Origin: Pachyseris speciosa
Taxonomy: Eukaryota > Cnidaria > Anthozoa > Scleractinia > Pachyseridae
Direction: 5' to 3'
Assembly: GCA_016490735.1 (NCBI GenBank)
Contig: JAEMWC010000102.1
Span: 1 to 64,000 of the forward strand
DNA length: 64,000 nt
In this document: positions 1-25,088 of the stretch, one piece after another
How the letters are laid out: the number at the start of each line of letters is the position of its first letter
Position numbering within the stretch: the first letter of the stretch is position 1
Notes under the pieces: generated by a model
What the model saw: the letters and a program-made list of their open reading frames with translations, nothing else
Databases searched by the model: none
Told to the model about the DNA's origin: nothing
Made by a program: the position numbers and the translations under genes

Positions 1-631
1 TCGAAAAAAAGCGAACAAAAAAGATGGAGGGTTTTCTTCGTTACCTTGTTGGGTTGGATTGACAACCCGAATGTCCTGTTAACAATCAGAGATGGGTGAT
101 ATTCTATCCCGATATAGTTATTTTGTTAGCTGCTATTTGTGTAAGAGGTGCATAGCTGTTTACGACATAAACCAGAAAGCTTCTGCATAAACAGATCGGA
201 CGTCGACGGCAGCATCTGCTTGGCTTTCCCGCCACATTTGGCATCGTCATCTTCCCTTTTCATTACCTTACCTGTGTTATTGCTCATTCCAAAAAGACAC
301 AACACTCCTGCTGTGGATGACGAGTCTCAATATATTTCTTGGTTACAAAAACAGAAATTATCCGAAGTGAAACACAAATTTCGCGAAAGTTCGCAAAAAT
401 GTCGTCAGTTTCGTCACTTGTGTAACATCCATGTTTTCCAGAAATAGCAAATATGTGGTATGCTAGGTTCCAGTCTCTCTAATAATCTGCTTGGATTTCA
501 TCATGGCCGCCTGATAATTTTCCCTGACAATCTCAGCAGATTTTCGCTGTTGGTGGTTTTAAGCTGAACTAAACGTTTGGACAGTTTTTAAAGTTTAGAA
601 GTATTTTCAAGTTTTGTACTATCATTTGACT
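1..631. other. upstream region of the kinase gene; possible small divergent ORF
   Basis: This stretch precedes the kinase start codon and should hold its promoter and 5' UTR. I see no convincing TATA box. An in-frame TAG at 596-598 lies upstream of the chosen ATG. On the minus strand a 53-codon ORF (ATG at 287-285, stop at 128-126) has a protein-like basic and acidic composition and could be an exon of a divergently transcribed gene, but I recognise no family. A plus-strand open frame at 148-447 overlaps it and looks incidental. Confidence 0.3.
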
Positions 632-14853
<14,222 letters not shown>

Positions 14854-15354
14854 ATCGATGAGGAATGAATGATAGCTCAGCTTGTTGACTAGGTTTTTCA
14901 ATTGAAACTGCTTGTGTATTGCACTGTATAATTTATCACACACTCACTGACAGGTGCCTTGTATAATGAATTTCAACCGGTTTGAGAAATATTTCTCGAC
15001 TTGAAGAATATTGAAAGACTAAGCATTGCGTGTTACGGAGAAATTGCGTGAAATTAGGAAACCTTAGTTTGCGTAAGATTTCCTGAAACCATCTCAAAAC
15101 AATTTGCACAAGCAAATACTTTGTAAAGTATTGCAATACAATATGTATCATTTTTAGTGCTTTGTAAATCCAAGGTCACTAGAATTCCTGTCTTTTGTGT
15201 TGTTTTCTACAGTAGACGCGATGCTTAATCTCGTTAACCTTTCCAGTTTTCTACGTGGAAGTCAATCTTTTCTATCAATGTCTGAAAAAGTCTTGAGTCT
15301 GCGCTCTCCTTTTCTGTAGCCTGATGTTCAAAGAAGAATTTCCAGTAATCCAGT
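14854..15354. other. kinase 3' UTR / downstream region
   Basis: This follows the kinase stop codon. I see no AATAAA within it; the first candidates downstream are near 16143 and 16469. No repeat or coding segment is recognisable. Confidence 0.4.
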
Positions 15355-15678
15355 TGTCATCGGCTTCCCCGTGGGGTCGACCCCCGAGCTAACCAGAGAG
15401 ATTATAAAATCAGTCAAGCAAACTTGAGGAATTCCCCCGGGGGATCGGGGAATGTTGCAAGACAAAGTACCCTGGGTGAAGTGTCTCCCAGCAGAAAATC
15501 TCCCGTACGTCCTTTACAATCTTCTGTATTCCCCCAACCCCAAATCTTTGATCGTAAAACAATGTCGAGATTTTCCATTACCCTGGGGCAAAGAATCACA
15601 TCCACTCATTGTATTCCCCCACAGCCATGCATCTCCCTGGTTGATCCGGGGGTCGACCCCACGGGGAAGCCGATGACA
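15355..15678. mobile_element. MITE with about 31-bp perfect terminal inverted repeats
   Basis: The left end TGTCATCGGCTTCCCCGTGG and the right end are exact reverse complements, extending through GGTCGACCCCCG. Weaker pairing continues inward (AACCAG.GAGA on both arms). The 324-bp element has no coding capacity. I cannot assign a superfamily because no clear target duplication is visible. Confidence 0.8.
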
Positions 15679-16625
15679 TGTATATAATGAAGAAAGAAAC
15701 TGTTATTTTGATGTGAAGAGAGGACATTTTTCTTTTCTTTTCGCCCTTTTTTATTTTTAGTGGAGAGAGGATGAGGGTAACCTAAGAAATAGGCAAGGAA
15801 TTCCGAGTGTGCAGGAGTAACGATTAGTTTGTTACTTTGAAATAATATCTGGTTTGATGAAATGTTTGAAGAAAAATTGAGCAACTCGGTTGCTTATTTT
15901 CCACTGATAAAAAGGCAGCAACCTCGAAACGTCTGGCCTTTACTATCATTTCGCGCCCAAATTTTTCTTCGATCAGTTTGTTTAGTCAAATGGCATTCTA
16001 CCGCCCCTCTCCTCCCACAGAAAAAATGATCACTCCATTACACTAAGTTCGGGCGCCACCTGTGCACCGTAGGAAGGGACCTCAACCATCTTAAACGGTG
16101 AATCTAAACGGCTTTTGTCACTGTGTTTGTGTATGATACCGCAATAAACCTCTCCTTACCGAAGGAAAAAAAAAAGTTTTTCATTGTTGTCAATGATCGT
16201 TGGAATTAACCGTATATGTTAATTGGCTCAGTATGAGTGTTTAAGTATCGGTCTTAATGTGGTCAGCTGCTGAAAACCGAAATGAATGCGCAGTGATTTT
16301 ATTGTCATTGCATTTTTCTCTGGTCAAGCTCTTCAGAAGAGTGTGAAAATGTACAGGACTCAACCTGTTTGATATTATCTAATATTTTATGAAATCAATT
16401 TGTAATGGTGTCTTTTTACCGAGGGCAGACGGGTGCTAATCTACTTCCTTTTAAATGTAACTGATCGAAATAAAGTTTACGTGACATTTTTTAACGATGT
16501 GTTTCTTGTTTTATCCGTTAGAGACAGTTTGAGTACGAGTACGAGATTGAGTACGTACCATTACGGCTTTTCAATTTCACACTCACCGGTATATCACGAA
16601 TCAACAAAACGACCAGCTCCCAGTT
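15679..16625. other. intergenic, no recognisable gene
   Basis: No coding segment stands out. Possible polyadenylation hexamers AATAAA occur at about 16143 and 16469 and could serve the kinase transcript. Confidence 0.35.
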
Positions 16626-16758
16626 GGCTTGTTAGCTCAGTTGGTAGGGCACTGCACCGGTATCGCAGAGGTCATGGGTTCAAACCCCGTACAAGCGTGA
16701 ATTTTTTTCAGGCTTTATTTTCACTACTGCTTAAGTAGTGTTCATAACTACGATGATA
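16626..16758 (+). mobile_element. tRNA-derived SINE with nearly intact cloverleaf
   Basis: Positions 16626-16697 fold like a tRNA: acceptor GGCTTGT with ACAAGCG (6 of 7 pairs), D arm with A box TTAGCTCAGTTGGTAGG, anticodon arm CTGC/GCAG around a 7-base loop, and T arm ATGGG-TTCAAAC-CCCGT with a B box. Position 33 would be C, not U, and the element continues into a non-tRNA tail (TTTTTTTCAGGCTTTATTTT), so it is a SINE and not a tRNA gene. Confidence 0.75.
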
Positions 16759-17001
16759 ACTGGGTGTTGATGAAAGGAGAAGTGATTTGATAAAGAAATT
16801 GAAAAGGGAAATAAGGCAAACACAATCAGACATCTCCACTCAGTTCAACACTGGTGCACGTCAGGTTGAAGGCGAACTGTCTGATGTTTGTCCATTAATT
16901 TTTAACCTCCAAATTTTAAGTTTTAATCACCTTACGATCTTCATTTTTGTCATCTTCCCTTAAATCACTCTCCCTCCTGCCCCTTTTCTCGTTTTTCATT
17001 A

Positions 17002-17803
17002 CCTTATTGGTACTAATTTTCGCGGGCACTTAATTTCGCGAATTTGGAACACGAATATTTCGCGAGCATTAATTTTCGCGATTTTGCAAAAAATGATAAA
17101 TTTAGGGCATTTAATTTCGCGAAAATTGACAAAAGACAGACTTAGAAAACCTTTTTTCATTGAATGATCACTTAAATAATGATTTACAATCATGATTTGC
17201 AATAAAGAAAGAACCTCCATGATCGCTATGCTATAGCTGCTTATAAGCGCCTTCCGGGACGGCTTGCTGACTCAATCATTGGTCACTTATCCAGAGAGAT
17301 CTCTAGACCTACACGTTTTTTTCTTTTAAGAGGAGGGGTTGCTTTCGCTGAAGTCATAAATACAACGCACAGAAGATCACCGCTTGTACAAGGAGGACTT
17401 AAAATTCCAGTTAAAGTTGTGGTTGAAATCGAAGCCACAGCAAAGAACAGATTGATAATTGACAAATACAAAGAGCTTGTGTTGGCTAATTATGAAGAGC
17501 CTGACCTAAATGGACATTTTGATGACTGCACGAAAGATGTTTTAAAAGAGCTACATGTACAAGAAGAAGAAATGAGTGATTCGGATGAAGAAAGTGCCGA
17601 AGTAGAAGATAAATAGACTGATGGCAATTACCATGTAGCTATAAACGCAGTTAATCATTGATTAAAGCAATTATAGAAGTGTATTAAATTTCGCGTGTTT
17701 AATTTTCGCGTATCCAAATTTTAGCGAGTCTTTAATTTCGCGATTTTTTACAAATCGCGAAAATCGCGAAATTAAAGCCTCGCGAAAATTAGTACGAATA
17801 AGG
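17002..17803. mobile_element. 802-bp TA-flanked TIR element carrying a coding fragment
   Basis: The left end CCTTATTGGTACTAATTTTC and the right end (CCTTATTCGTACTAATTTTC on the minus strand) are inverted repeats followed on both sides by repeated TTAATTTCGCGA motifs. TA flanks both ends (17000-17001, 17804-17805). The interior includes an exon-like open frame at 17204-17616 instead of a transposase, suggesting a non-autonomous element that captured host sequence. Confidence 0.78.
17204..17616 (+). pseudogene. HIRAN-like domain fragment inside a TIR element
   Basis: The frame reads DRYAIAAYK, then IIGHLSREISRPTRFFLLRG, then LVQGGLKIPVKV, and ends with an acidic tail (EEEMSDSDEESAEVEDK) and a stop. 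The pattern D-x-x-A-I/V ... V/I-G-H-L-x-R-E-I-x resembles the core of HIRAN domains, a DNA-binding module of Rad5/HLTF-type proteins, but this assignment is mine and unaligned. There is no ATG before the domain and the frame begins after a TAA at about 17201, so it looks like a captured 3'-terminal exon. Function in the element is unknown. Confidence 0.5.
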
Positions 17804-17929
17804 TAACACTCTAAAAATTACCAGCGGGGTTATGCACGAGAAAACTATGATGGTTTTTTTTGGATTGCATGAAATCTCGAGAAGATAAGAAGAAAAGGTA
17901 AAAAGGTGACAAAAACGTAGCATTCAGGT

Positions 17930-18151
17930 GTAACTCCCCCGCTCGCTGCCATTAACTATAAGAACAAGTAGTCGTCTCGCCATTTTTAAAAAGCAACTTA
18001 AACATTTTTATGTAGGAAAGCTTTTAGTTTGTTTCAATAGTTTTAATGGTTAGTGCCTTTCAATATTTTAATTTTAAATTGTAGTATAGAACTTTAACTG
18101 ATATAAAGCGCTTCTGAATATTGGTTATAGCTTTTGCGCTATACAAATTCC

Positions 18152-18207
<56 letters not shown>

Positions 18208-18208
18208 T
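17930..18208 (+). mobile_element. 3' end of a CR1/L2-like LINE with (ATT)n tail
   Basis: A plus-strand frame reads RTSSRLAIFKKQLKHFYVGK, typical of the last helix of a non-LTR RT protein. It is followed by a stop, a short 3' UTR ending GCTATACAAATTCCTT and an ATT tail (18152-18208). Confidence 0.75.
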
Positions 18209-18317
18209 ATTAATCCGCAGTTCAAGTATATGATATTCATGTCTTCCCAGTCATTTAATTTCAAACCAGTTGCATGCCTAGTACTGCGGTCTCTTCGTGT
18301 TGCCCCCCAGCAGATGC

Positions 18318-18400
18318 CCGGGTTGGTGTAGTGGATATGGCTTGAGAAGATAAGAAAATGACCGGGGTTCGAGGCCAACTCTATAGAGTTATTTTCCTTC
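18318..18400 (+). mobile_element. tRNA-like SINE head
   Basis: GGTTGGTGTAGTGGATATGG resembles a D arm with A box, and GGTTCGAGGCC at about 18366-18376 matches the B-box consensus. The spacing between the boxes is about 30 bases. It is probably a tRNA-derived SINE; the tail is not clear. Confidence 0.55.
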
Positions 18401-19215
18401 TCTCGCAACTTTAAATTTAAATTAAGTTTTCTGTATGTAAGTTAACAGGAAAGAAAAAGGGTCCTTTTGAACGTTGTGAACAAGTGCTAACCGTTCACTG
18501 TTCAGTGACCTGGCCATTGAGTGGATGCGAGGTTGGAAGTAACCTTACCTTGATACGAACCGCTACCCTCTGTCTTCCTTACAAACACGCCAACGAATTC
18601 TACATGAAATGAAGTTCAATGCCTCGAAGCAAATATTTTGCCATCTGTCCCGATGTAACGCCGTCCATAAGTACTCTTCTCATATTACTCTTTCGGTTGA
18701 CCATTGAAGATCATGGATGCATGCTTGATTAAAATTGAAAAGGCCAGGGCGTGACCTTGGCGTACGATATTGAATATGAGTATCACTTATCAGACCTATC
18801 TTGTTTCTTTAGTCTCCTGTCTCCTTTCTTCTGAAATTTCACAGTCCTACTCACACTCGAAACTGAAGGTCGCCATTATGAGTACGCAGCCTGACAGCAC
18901 ACTCATGAGATTGCTGAATAAATGAATGAATGAATGAATGAATGAATGAGGGTATAAATATGTTAACGATACATAGAACTCAAACGAAGACACAATTTTA
19001 ATGAGGAAATTGTAGTATTTACTCAACAAGAAACAAAGTGATTGACAATGATTGATGATACACTGCAAAGTTCTCCAGGATCTACTAAGCGTCCTGTTCC
19101 AATGCTTACTTCAAAGGTAAGACAAAACAGTCCTAACTCTCCAGAGAGACTAAGGAATCGGTACCAATTGTAGACTATGCCGCTTGCAGATTTCTCACAA
19201 AAAAAAAAAAACCTT
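18401..19215. other. intergenic with short (ATGA)n tract
   Basis: No coding segment is recognised. An ATGA/TGAA microsatellite of about seven units lies at 18919-18949. Confidence 0.4.
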
Positions 19216-19481
19216 AGAGCGGTTTCAATTGAGTGTCATAAAATCAGAACCAAAGCAATTACTCTGGCCAATCACAACGGACGTGGCTCCTGAAGCAGTG
19301 CAATGAGCCAATCAGAATTCGAATCAACAGGTGATGCAAAAGGTTTTGCTTCAAGTTGATTGAGAAAGTGGCGCGAGTTTTGCTGACCGCCACCAATCAA
19401 AGACTCGTGATAAATAAATGAAAAACCAAAGGCAACGCTAGCAAACGGGAGTTATTATCGACACTCAAGCCAAACCATTCT
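19216..19481. mobile_element. decayed inverted-repeat MITE with CCAAT-like motifs
   Basis: GGTTTCAATTGAGTGTCATA at the left is imperfectly mirrored by TTATCGACACTCAAGCCAAACC at the right. GCCAATCA-type motifs occur several times inside. I recognise this TTGAGTGTCG-ended element as common in coral DNA, but the copy is diverged. Confidence 0.5.
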
Positions 19482-19740
19482 GTTCTCAAATATCTGTCAG
19501 ATATGATCAACTAAAAGGCTAGATTAATGTGAAGGGGACTTTTTTTGTAAAAGCCCGTCAGAGTTTCTTAATTTACTCCACCTCCTGTTTGCTTCAAAAT
19601 ATCCCGTGTTGTATATTTGAGTCGCTCGTAGCAATGAAAATGAATTTCGAACAACTGTACACTTGTGTAAATAAAGTACTTTTTCTCCTTAGTAGATGGG
19701 TGACACATAAATCACTGTAAAATAATAATAATAATAATAA

Positions 19741-20107
19741 TTCGGACATAGCCCTTCTTCAGTGTGAAAACCGTTAAATGTTTGCGCGACTGTTAAATTG
19801 AAAGAAACGTTACTAAGAGGTAAACGCGCGGAAACACGACGCGCGCGCGCCATTTATAAGAAATAGAAACATTATTTAGGCCCTCTGGTTGCATAGTGCC
19901 CATGGCCAAACCTCATCCTAGTTGCTTCTGTCTCACATTAACTCCAGTACATTTCAGCAAACCTCTAACAACGATGTCAGATAGACTGTGGCCGGGAGAG
20001 TTAAAGTGCTCTGCGACCGGGAAACCACTTGTGTTCCAGTTGGACGCTCCGTAGATGTTCGCCGAATCGTTCGCGTAGAGTGCGACCGGTCACCCGATAG
20101 ATAGCTG
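19741..20107 (-). mobile_element. second Penelope-like element fragment
   Basis: The minus strand reads TGRTLRERFGEHLRSV, then in another frame VAEHFNSPGHSLSDIVVRG and LLKCTGVNVRQKQLG, then MGTMQPEGLNN. This is a different GIY-YIG lineage from the one in kinase intron 1. At 19741-19762 the minus strand gives CTGAAGAAGGGCTATGTCCG followed by AA, a hammerhead-like core as found at Penelope 3' ends. Frameshifts and lost glycines make it inactive. Confidence 0.75.
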
Positions 20108-20897
20108 TTCACTGGCTGTTGTTCAGATTCCCGGGAAAAAAGGTTTCAGTTCGATTGCGGTTTTTTTATCTTGGTCTTAAGCCATCACTAATGTTTTACT
20201 TAGCAGGATTCTAAGCTATTTTCACACTGGCTGACACGCAACCTATTTTCCTTCTCTAGGAATCTCTCAACGAGGAACCAGTTGGTCACCCCAACCTCCC
20301 CAGTTTAAAAAAAAGAGCCCTCGGAATGAGGTTGATTGAATTCAACCCTTTTAATTAAAAGTCATTTATAACACGCTAAACATAATAAAATCTTCCTACC
20401 AACAACAGTAACACCACGTGCACACCCAGCTTGCCAATTTTGCAAGCTGCTAGTTGTTAAAACAACGCTAGGTTAAAAGCGTCAGTTGGTTTTCATTTAA
20501 AGCAAAGAAAGTCAATTTCTGATTTGTCTTGTAATTTTGCTTTAAAGTTAAACTGGAAACCTGTAATTTACCAGTAAAATGTTCGAGCGATATTATAATT
20601 ATACGCATGCAAATCCGATGAACAAAGAAAGTAGTCTCTTATTGCTGATAGTTATTTAGACTGCAATGACTCGGCTTGTCAGTTGAGTAGCAAACTTGTC
20701 TACTACATGTGAAGAAAAGGCAAATATAATAATTTAGACAGGTATCACGGCAAATATGTAAACCTGAAAATGCAAAACAGCTCGGCGTTTTCCAACCAAA
20801 ATACACGAATTGAGACACGAACCGCTGAAAACACGAAACTCGAAGACCGCGCTCGAGTTCGTATGACGGCTTGGGCTGTTTCACAGGAATCCTGCTT
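20108..20897. other. region downstream of the first GPCR gene
   Basis: It probably includes the 3' UTR of the minus-strand receptor that ends at 20898. No other gene is recognised. A minus-strand open frame at 20639-20908 is cysteine-rich but has no family I can name. Confidence 0.35.
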
Positions 20898-21968
20898 TCA
20901 CAGTGCACTTTCTCTAGTGATTATTTCACGCTCTTCGCTATCATTCTGGCCATTCGCGTTGATGAGTTTCGTGTTCTGTGTCGATCTACGTGACGAGAAG
21001 CCCCTTGACTTAAAGCTGCCCACAAAATTAATATTGCGCACTCTGCAGGGAAAACGCCTGCGATAATCGGTGCTTATACTAAACAGTATTATCGGGTTGA
21101 TAACATTTTTGACATAAAACAAAGCCATCGCCACAAGGTTAGCATAATCGAAGGCGATAGTGTTGGTGAAATCGAAGGGTGCGAATTCATAAAGCATCAT
21201 CAGCACCATATTAGGTACAGTGCAAATATGGAAAAAGGCAATCATAATAATTGTTACACGGACTAGCCGTCGTTTTTTGACCTGCCTCTTGCGGGAACTC
21301 CTTGAATCACTCAATGACCTCTCCATGGCGTCTTTGCGAGTGAGTCGGCACACTAGGCCAGAATATGCCAGTGTCTGCAAGGCAAGTGGAAGTACGAGAA
21401 AAACTACTACCAAGTAGACCAGGTATATCTGTCTCGAAAGGTCCGACGTAAAGGATGCTGTGCACCAAAATTGTTCATCAATTTTGACCAGACTCAAGTG
21501 CAGTGCAATGGGTAACCCGGCACTGAGATAAGCAAGTATCCAAATGACAATTGCGGTGATTGCTATACTCCGCAAAGTCAGCTTGGCCTTGAACGGTGTC
21601 ACAACAGCCCTGTACCTCTCCCAAGCAATCCAAGTGTACGTTGCTATCGACACCACACCAAAAACGTCCTGTATCGGGGCTAAGATGCGGCACGCAGGTT
21701 CCCCGAGTACCCATCCGTGGTAAACTTCTACGATCCTCAGTGGAGCGGCTATGAAAACCACACCAAGGTCGGCAATTGCATTATTGACGATAAGATAGTT
21801 ACATGGTGTCCTCATCTCTCTCCAGCGAAGCACAGTGTAAATAAGAAGCGTGTTTCCAATAGACCCAATAACTATAATCACGGAAAATAAAGGCGGAGCG
21901 AGTATCGCGTAGTCTGATCTCGAATTGGTGTCATTCAGATTAGTGTTGGTGAGATTCTCGTCCGCCAT
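20898..21968 (-). CDS. class A (rhodopsin-like) orphan GPCR, 356 aa, single exon
   Basis: Seven-transmembrane receptor for an unknown ligand, expected in the plasma membrane. The N-terminus has two N-glycosylation sequons (NLT 5, NDT 12). TM1 has GN at 38-39, TM2 has ADLG with D67, the ECL1/TM3 cysteine is C93, the DRY motif is ERY (117-119), TM4 has W143, ECL2 has C169, TM5 has P194, TM6 ends HICTVPN (P252) and TM7 has NPIIL (291-295). Trp 6.48 is replaced by Thr and Tyr 7.53 by Leu. The third loop is basic (KRQVKKRRLVR). The C-tail is about 55 residues and Ser/Arg-rich. A Lys in TM7 sits at 7.45, not at the opsin position 7.43. It is closest in style to peptide-type receptors, but the ligand class is not established. 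A TATATA motif lies near 22108 upstream; its role is uncertain. Confidence 0.93.
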   Translation of the reverse strand: MADENLTNTNLNDTNSRSDYAILAPPLFSVIIVIGSIGNTLLIYTVLRWREMRTPCNYLIVNNAIADLGVVFIAAPLRIVEVYHGWVLGEPACRILAPIQDVFGVVSIATYTWIAWERYRAVVTPFKAKLTLRSIAITAIVIWILAYLSAGLPIALHLSLVKIDEQFWCTASFTSDLSRQIYLVYLVVVFLVLPLALQTLAYSGLVCRLTRKDAMERSLSDSRSSRKRQVKKRRLVRVTIIMIAFFHICTVPNMVLMMLYEFAPFDFTNTIAFDYANLVAMALFYVKNVINPIILFSISTDYRRRFPCRVRNINFVGSFKSRGFSSRRSTQNTKLINANGQNDSEEREIITRESAL

Positions 21969-23633
21969 TTTATTGATGGATTTCTGGTGGCGTCCAACCA
22001 GTCAGTTTCATTCACAGGTCTTTGTGACCTGTATATTTAACTGATTCCTCCTTGGCAGGAGTCTTCTTGCTTGTTATGATTGAGAGTTTTTGGGGAGCCT
22101 CACCTGTATATAACCACCTGCTTTTCAATTAGAATGGGCATCAGTTGTCGATACATGCAAAACGCCTGTCGAGAAAACACGAGATAAAGCAATAAGATGA
22201 CCTAACCACAAAGCCCTTGTCTGACAGTAACTCACTATTTATCTGAAATAGTGTTTACTTCCTTGTAATTTCGATTGGGTCGCGATTTCTTCGCATGACA
22301 TTTTCCTGTTTCAAGAGTTTGTGCAAAAAGACGCGGCTTTTTGTTGTTCCGTTATTATTGCGCGATTTGTTATTTGCTAGCCATAATACGATGAGAAAGC
22401 GAATCGTTTCAACTTTATTCTTTTAATATGATAATTACATCAATCCGCGTGAGTTATTCGTCAACAGAAAAAGGTTGCAGGTCCAATATATTCAGACAAA
22501 CAATAAAAATGCGTTTGACATCTTAAAACCACACATCTAATATAGGAGTCTTCTGTTATGAATTCCCAAGTCTGATTTTGCTCAACAGACCAAAAACAAT
22601 AAATAAATAATAAAAACAAACAAAAAGAAAATGGGTTTTTCCCGAGATTTCCCATGATTTTTTTGCTGCAAGGTGAAAAAAGAGAAAAAGTACGTCATTA
22701 GAGAACGCTTAAATAGATAACGAAAAGAAAAAGATCTAGTAAAACTGCGATATCGGGTGGACAATATTTACTGCCAAAGATTATTCCCCTTTTAATAGAT
22801 CATATTTCGAACGCACTGTTATCGAGATGAGTTCAGTTGTATTTTACTGAATTTCATGTCAGTTATAAGGGCTATACTATTTTCCTGTTTTTTCTCTTTT
22901 TTTTAATAGTAGGAATTCTAATGTTAAAATTTCTACACGGCTCGAAATTTATACCCCAAGAAAAACGAAACCAAAATTGTCGTAGGCGATTTTTTGTGAA
23001 TGTTTGTTTTGACTGTCAGATGATATCCTGGGGATTGCTGTACAATTTTTTGCCAAAAAAATCATCTCTCGGTACCATATAATATCATTGTGCATGTAAT
23101 AAAAACAAATTTTGCTTGTCGCGTTCGAGAGGTACTTCAATATTTTTTTGTAGCTAGTCCCCTGTCGATGCTATTTTCGTGAACTTTCATTCACTTTGTT
23201 TTGCGCAAAATGCAAGAATATCGTTCAAAAAGAACCGAAATTCGATGTATAGTCTATTGTCATGCGGCGGTATTGCATTGTAGGCGGAGGCTTGATAACT
23301 ATGGGATTAGCATTTGTCTTTAGTACAGCGTGGGAAAGCTGTGCAAATACAACAGATTTGAAACTAAGGTCTAACTTATTTGCCTCCTAGCCTTTAATTC
23401 TACGTTTCCAAAGCGCGAATAATACATGCTTCATCTTATGTTGCCGAAAAGCGACCAAGTTTTTCAGGAGTTAAGAAAAGCCAGAGAGCCTCTTACGTAA
23501 CCTTTATGTGTTGATACCTTTCAAAGGCTTCCTTCAAGATCTTTTCTTTGCGAGATCTGTTGTCAATCATTTACCGTCCTTCCTTCATCAATGTGAAATC
23601 ATTAGAGACCATGCGTTGATCTTTTTGCATTAA
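21969..23633. other. intergenic upstream of the first GPCR
   Basis: No coding segment is recognised over 1.6 kb of AT-rich DNA with homopolymer runs. It should contain the promoter of the minus-strand GPCR at 20898-21968. Confidence 0.35.
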
Positions 23634-23636
23634 TTA

Positions 23637-23864
23637 GGGGCCGACCATTTAACTCTTGGGGGGAGGGGGTGGGTGATTTTGAAAAAAAAAATTTCCTGCA
23701 GGCGCTTGTCGGAAGAAAAAAATTGCATGCAGCACAAATGTAATAGAAAAAAATTACAGCACGAAAGGGAAAAAATATCCTGCCACCATGTTGCTAGAAA
23801 AAAAAAATTCTTGCTGACCATGAATCACCCAACCCGCCCCCTCAAGTGTTTAATGGTCGGCCCC
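23637..23864. mobile_element. 228-bp MITE with TTA duplication (PIF/Harbinger-like)
   Basis: GGGGCCGACCATTTAACTCT at the left is mirrored at the right by GGGGCCGACCATTAAACACT (minus strand), and similarity continues through a G-rich arm ending GGGTGATT. TTA is present on both sides (23634-23636, 23865-23867), the duplication expected of PIF/Harbinger elements. Non-coding. Confidence 0.7.
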
Positions 23865-24447
23865 TTAGTTCACTTTCTTTCAGCTGGTGCTTCAGTAATT
23901 AAAAATTAATCCGAATTACACAAGTGTCCACTGAGCGGATTTGGAACGAACACAATTTAAACGCTTTCATGCCTCTCCCTGTTTTCATGAAACTCCAGCG
24001 ACTCGAAGAGTTCCGTGCCTCATTTATCACGTGAAAATATGAACATGTTACATGCTTTTTAAGTGCATGGAAACCTTGTTCCGGACAGTTATATCAAAGA
24101 AAATTGCAGGACAGTTCTGATCGAGGGAATGGGGACGGGGAGTTAATCTGTAATACAGTATTTAACACAGTAAACTTAGAACGGTTGGTTATCAAATGAT
24201 TGTCACTTTCCTTTCAGTTTTCATGACATGTGATGTCATTTTGGGGCTTTCATTCCAGGGAAACAGGCGTCTCTCAGGATCATTCTGACCAGGATATACG
24301 CATGCTTAGAGGGAATGAACCAGTTTTCTTGGCAAAATTTCCGTCACGATCTTTCTCGAACGAATTCTGCTTTAACTCCGATAATTTAAGAAAAAAGGTC
24401 ATCTTCAGTCTTAATTCCAACTGATCTCTCGAGAGTCTTTCGTTTCT

Positions 24448-25088
24448 TTAAACTTGCAGAATAAGCGATTAAGATACGACTGAGGAACGAAAAAATCAAA
24501 AACGAAAATGATCCCTCGACTGTCTTATACATTATGGAAAAGCATAAGAATCATTACAACATATCGTTATTTAAACTTGCAGAATAAGCGATTAAGATGC
24601 GACCGAGGAACGAAAAAAGAAATCCGAAATTGATTCCGTGGCTATCTTAAACATTATGGAAAAGCATAGGAATCGTTACAACCGTTATTATATGTAAACA
24701 AAGTCTCTGATGTAAGTAGGCAAAAATTCCGCTTAAGCTGTGAGACCCCTTTAACACTAGGCGTTATTCACACATCAAAGACGCTTGACGCGTCGTTTTT
24801 GTGTCCAGCTATCAGTTGCCAAAGGCAAATTCAGTGCAATTATGACGCACTGATGACCCAGAATAAGCGATTAAGATACGACTGAGGAACGAAAAAATCA
24901 AAAACGAAAATGATCCCTCGACTGTCTTATACATTATGGAAAAGCATAAGAATCATTACAACATATCGTTATTATATGTAAGCAAAGTCTCTGCGTTATT
25001 CACACGTCAAAGACCTTGACGCGTCGTTTTTGTGTCCAGCTATCAGTTGCCAAAGGCAAATTCAGTGCAATTATGACGCAGTGATGAT
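24448..25088. repeat. compound tandem duplication of two unit types
   Basis: Unit A (GAATAAGCGATTAAGATACG, about 120 bp) occurs at 24448-24569, diverged at 24571-24700, and again at 24859-24970, where it matches the first copy exactly. Unit B (about 88 bp, starting CACACATCAAAGACG) occurs at 24769-24855 and 25001-25088. The order A-A'-B-A-B suggests repeated unequal exchange. Non-coding. Confidence 0.8.

Noticed and set aside
148..447. 99-codon plus-strand frame upstream of the kinase as a gene
   Set aside because: No family features and it conflicts with an equally plausible minus-strand frame; kept only as a note.
16626..16697. Genuine tRNA gene
   Set aside because: C at position 33, an acceptor mismatch and a SINE-type tail argue for a tRNA-derived repeat.
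18134..18408. Poly-Leu and poly-Asn ORFs on both strands
   Set aside because: They are translations of the ATT tail of a LINE fragment.
20898..21968. Opsin identity for the first receptor because TM7 contains Lys (FYVKNVINP)
   Set aside because: The Lys is four residues before the NP asparagine (7.45). The retinal-binding Lys of opsins is six before (7.43), and the other opsin signatures are missing.
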